Origin: Candidatus Planktophila limnetica
GTDB lineage: Bacteria > Actinomycetota > Actinomycetes > Nanopelagicales > Nanopelagicaceae
Direction of reading: 5' to 3'
DNA: 6,850 nt
Assembly: GCA_029979485.1 (NCBI GenBank)
Contig: JAPOHK010000047.1
Location: 1-6,850, forward strand
Each line of letters begins with the position of its first letter. The first letter of the stretch is position 1. Made by a program: the position numbers and the translations under genes. Below the pieces are notes generated by a model that was not told the origin of the DNA, made no database searches, and saw only the letters and a program-made list of their open reading frames with translations. Shown in pieces: positions 4,629 to 6,850 of this stretch.

Positions 4629-6850
4629 ATGACCGAATTCTCTGGGCATCCAGATCAGAATATTGAACAGCTAGTCGATACCGATCCCAGTGAAACCGCA
4701 GAATGGCAGGCTTCTTTTGATGCAGCGCTAGCTGCAGCGGGTCCAGTTCGTACCCGTTATCTCATGTTGTCGTTGCTCAAGCGAGCACATGAAAAGAACA
4801 TCGGACTTCCTTCACTTCGAACGACTGATTACATCAACACCATTTCTCCAGAACACGAACCAGCATTTCCTGGTGATGAAGATATTGAGCGGCGTATCCG
4901 CGCATTCATTCGTTGGAATGCTGCGATGTTGGTCCATCGTGCGCAACGCCCTGGTGTTGGAGTAGGCGGACATATTTCAACGTATGCATCTTCTGCTGCT
5001 CTTTATGAAGTTGGGTTTAACCACTTCTTCCGTGGAATGGATCATCCAGGTGGCGGAGATCAGATCTTCTTCCAAGGACATGCCAGCCCCGGAATGTATT
5101 CACGTGCATTCCTTGAAGGACGTTTTACAGAAGATCAATTAGATGGATTCCGCCAAGAACTTTCACACACTGCTGGCGGTCTATCGTCATACCCACATCC
5201 CCGCTTGATGCCAGACTTTTGGCAATTCCCAACAGTCTCGATGGGTATTGGTCCTATCAATGCAATTTATCAAGCACGTTTTAATCGTTATCTACATAAC
5301 CGTGGCATTAAAGATACAAGTGATCAGAATGTGTGGGCATTCCTCGGTGATGGTGAAATGGACGAAGTCGACACTCTCGGTGCAATTGGTCTTGCATCTC
5401 GCGAGAAACTCGACAATTTAACCTTTGTTGTTAACTGTAATTTGCAACGCCTAGATGGGCCAGTTCGAGGCAACGGAAAGATTATTCAAGAGCTTGAATC
5501 AATCTTTGGTGGTGCCGGATGGAATGTCATCAAAGTTGTATGGGGCCGCGGTTGGGATCCACTTCTTGCCCAAGATCGCGAGGGTGCACTCGTTAATTTG
5601 ATGAATACGACTCTTGATGGTGATTACCAGACCTTCAAAGCTGAAAACGGTGCATTCGTTCGTGAACACTTCTTCGGTCGCGATCCACGTACTGCTGCAA
5701 TGGTTGCAAATTGGTCTGATGATCAAATCTGGAACTTAAAGCGTGGTGGACATGACTATCGCAAGCTCTACGCAGCATATGCAGCAGCGAGTGAGAAGAA
5801 TGGTCGACCAACAGTCATCTTGGCGAAAACAATTAAGGGTTGGACACTTGGTTCGCACTTTGAAGCGCGTAACTCAACTCACCAGATGAAGAAGATGACG
5901 CTTGAAGACATCATCGAATTCCGCGATCGCCTTGATATTCCACTTTCAGATGACAAGTTAGATAAGTACTTACCTTCTTATTACAAGCCAGCTGCCGATT
6001 CGCCTGAAATGCAATACTTGCAAGAGCGTCGACGTGCGCTCGGTGGAACAGTGCCTCGCCGTCGCGTAATTTCTCGCCCATTGCCACAACCTGCTGATGA
6101 TGTGTACGAATCTGTGCGTCGCGGATCTGGAGCGCAAGAAGTTGCAACCACTATGGCCTTTGTTCGAATGTTGAAAGACTTAGTAAAAGATCAGGGTCTT
6201 GGAAATCGAATTGTTCCGATTATTCCTGATGAAGCACGTACCTTCGGAATGGATTCACTCTTCCCAACGATGAAGATTTACTCACCACATGGTCAGCAGT
6301 ATCTTGCAGTTGACCGTGAGTTGATGCTCTCTTATAAGGAATCCACTGCAGGTGCAATCTTGCACGAAGGTATCAATGAAGCGGGTTCAGTCGCTTCATT
6401 CACAGCAGTTGGTTCTTCATATTCAACTCATGATGAACCAATGATTCCAATTTATATCTTCTACTCAATGTTTGGATTCCAGCGCACTGGCGATGCTTTC
6501 TGGGCAGCTTCAGACCAATTGGTCCGCGGCTTTGTTTTAGGTGCAACTGCAGGCCGTACAACGCTAAATGGCGAAGGTTTGCAACACGAAGATGGGCATT
6601 CACATTTGCTCGCAGCAACAAACCCTGCCGTCGTTGCCTACGATCCAGCATTTGCATTTGAAATTGGTCATATCTTTAAAGATGGATTGCGCCGTATGTA
6701 TGGTGAAAATAGTGAGAATATTTATTACTACCTCACCGTGTATAACGAGCCATATGTACAACCAGCAGAACCTGACAATTTAGATTTGCAAGGACTTCTG
6801 CGCGGAATGTATCTCTATGCGCCAGCTAAGAAACAGCGCAAGAAGAATGC
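4629..6850 (+). CDS. aceE: Pyruvate dehydrogenase E1 component, homodimeric type (partial, 3' end outside window)
   Basis: The open frame runs from ATG 4629 to the window edge: 740 codons of a protein usually near 900. E1 decarboxylates pyruvate with thiamine diphosphate and passes the acetyl group to E2 lipoyl in the pyruvate dehydrogenase complex. Visible landmarks: QGHASPG (H151) in the N-terminal active-site region; the ThDP/Mg motif GDGEMDE starting at residue 240 and closing with NCN at 269-271, then [18 protein letters not shown] with H418 in the position of the mobile-loop His407 of E. coli; [38 protein letters not shown] and [14 protein letters not shown] in the second domain. The single long chain is the AceE type of gamma-proteobacteria and actinobacteria, not the alpha/beta E1. 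It has a GGGAG ribosome site and is divergent from DUF3052 and ahpE. No frameshift is seen. Confidence 0.97.
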   Translation, partial: MTEFSGHPDQNIEQLVDTDPSETAEWQASFDAALAAAGPVRTRYLMLSLLKRAHEKNIGLPSLRTTDYINTISPEHEPAFPGDEDIERRIRAFIRWNAAMLVHRAQRPGVGVGGHISTYASSAALYEVGFNHFFRGMDHPGGGDQIFFQGHASPGMYSRAFLEGRFTEDQLDGFRQELSHTAGGLSSYPHPRLMPDFWQFPTVSMGIGPINAIYQARFNRYLHNRGIKDTSDQNVWAFLGDGEMDEVDTLGAIGLASREKLDNLTFVVNCNLQRLDGPVRGNGKIIQELESIFGGAGWNVIKVVWGRGWDPLLAQDREGALVNLMNTTLDGDYQTFKAENGAFVREHFFGRDPRTAAMVANWSDDQIWNLKRGGHDYRKLYAAYAAASEKNGRPTVILAKTIKGWTLGSHFEARNSTHQMKKMTLEDIIEFRDRLDIPLSDDKLDKYLPSYYKPAADSPEMQYLQERRRALGGTVPRRRVISRPLPQPADDVYESVRRGSGAQEVATTMAFVRMLKDLVKDQGLGNRIVPIIPDEARTFGMDSLFPTMKIYSPHGQQYLAVDRELMLSYKESTAGAILHEGINEAGSVASFTAVGSSYSTHDEPMIPIYIFYSMFGFQRTGDAFWAASDQLVRGFVLGATAGRTTLNGEGLQHEDGHSHLLAATNPAVVAYDPAFAFEIGHIFKDGLRRMYGENSENIYYYLTVYNEPYVQPAEPDNLDLQGLLRGMYLYAPAKKQRKKN

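Noticed and set aside
5499..6783. Several short open frames (5499-5726, 5911-6147 and 6400-6657 minus; 6568-6783 plus)
   Set aside because: All lie inside the continuous aceE coding frame, which contains conserved E1 motifs throughout; they are out-of-frame or antisense shadows.
1..6850. Search for CRISPR arrays, insertion sequences, integrase sites, toxin-antitoxin pairs or phage genes
   Set aside because: No repeated spacer pattern, terminal inverted repeats, transposase motifs or small paired genes were seen; the tRNA-Val has no duplicated 3' end nearby that would suggest an attachment site.

Overview
The window is a tightly packed stretch of chromosome that looks actinobacterial but has an AT-rich base composition for that phylum. 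The main argument is gene order: a one-domain AhpE-type peroxiredoxin, a DUF3052 protein and a divergently transcribed homodimeric-type pyruvate dehydrogenase E1 (aceE). As I recall, this mirrors ahpE (Rv2238c), Rv2239c and aceE (Rv2241) in Mycobacterium tuberculosis. The coiled-coil/zinc-ribbon protein at the left end resembles Rv2229c from the same chromosomal neighbourhood. Very short intergenic gaps, several GTG starts, a tRNA without an encoded CCA and a low-GC actinobacterial background would fit a streamlined aquatic actinobacterium (acI/Nanopelagicales-like). That lineage call is an inference.

Layout, left to right. (1) A minus-strand unit (1-1138) runs copC-like copper-binding protein, then coiled-coil/zinc-ribbon protein, then a barely visible downstream gene that begins in a TAATG stop/start overlap at the window edge. 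(2) A plus-strand pair (1195-2252) holds a DUF1801 protein fused to a helix-hairpin-helix-like tail, coupled by an ATGA overlap to a PhnB-like glyoxalase-fold protein. (3) A convergent minus-strand unit (2258-3602) reads, in transcription order, tRNA-Val(UAC), a PLP-dependent cysteine-synthase-family enzyme and a YCII-domain protein. (4) A second minus-strand unit (3668-4528) reads DUF3052 then peroxiredoxin. (5) aceE runs on the plus strand from 4629 off the right edge, with about 740 codons visible.

Biologically this is mostly housekeeping: entry of pyruvate into the TCA cycle (aceE), thiol peroxide detoxification (ahpE-like), sulfur/cysteine assimilation, copper handling, translation, and a few small proteins of uncertain role. 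I see no mobile element, CRISPR array, toxin-antitoxin pair or obviously new multi-gene system. The parts worth a second look are regulatory. They are two perfect inverted repeats flanking the tRNA-Val gene, one lying over a predicted leaderless promoter for the cysteine synthase gene, and an 8-bp direct repeat with exactly 21-bp periodicity in the aceE/DUF3052 divergent region. The DUF1801-HhH fusion and an extra cysteine in the peroxiredoxin active-site helix are also notable. No gene-free stretch exceeds 300 bases.
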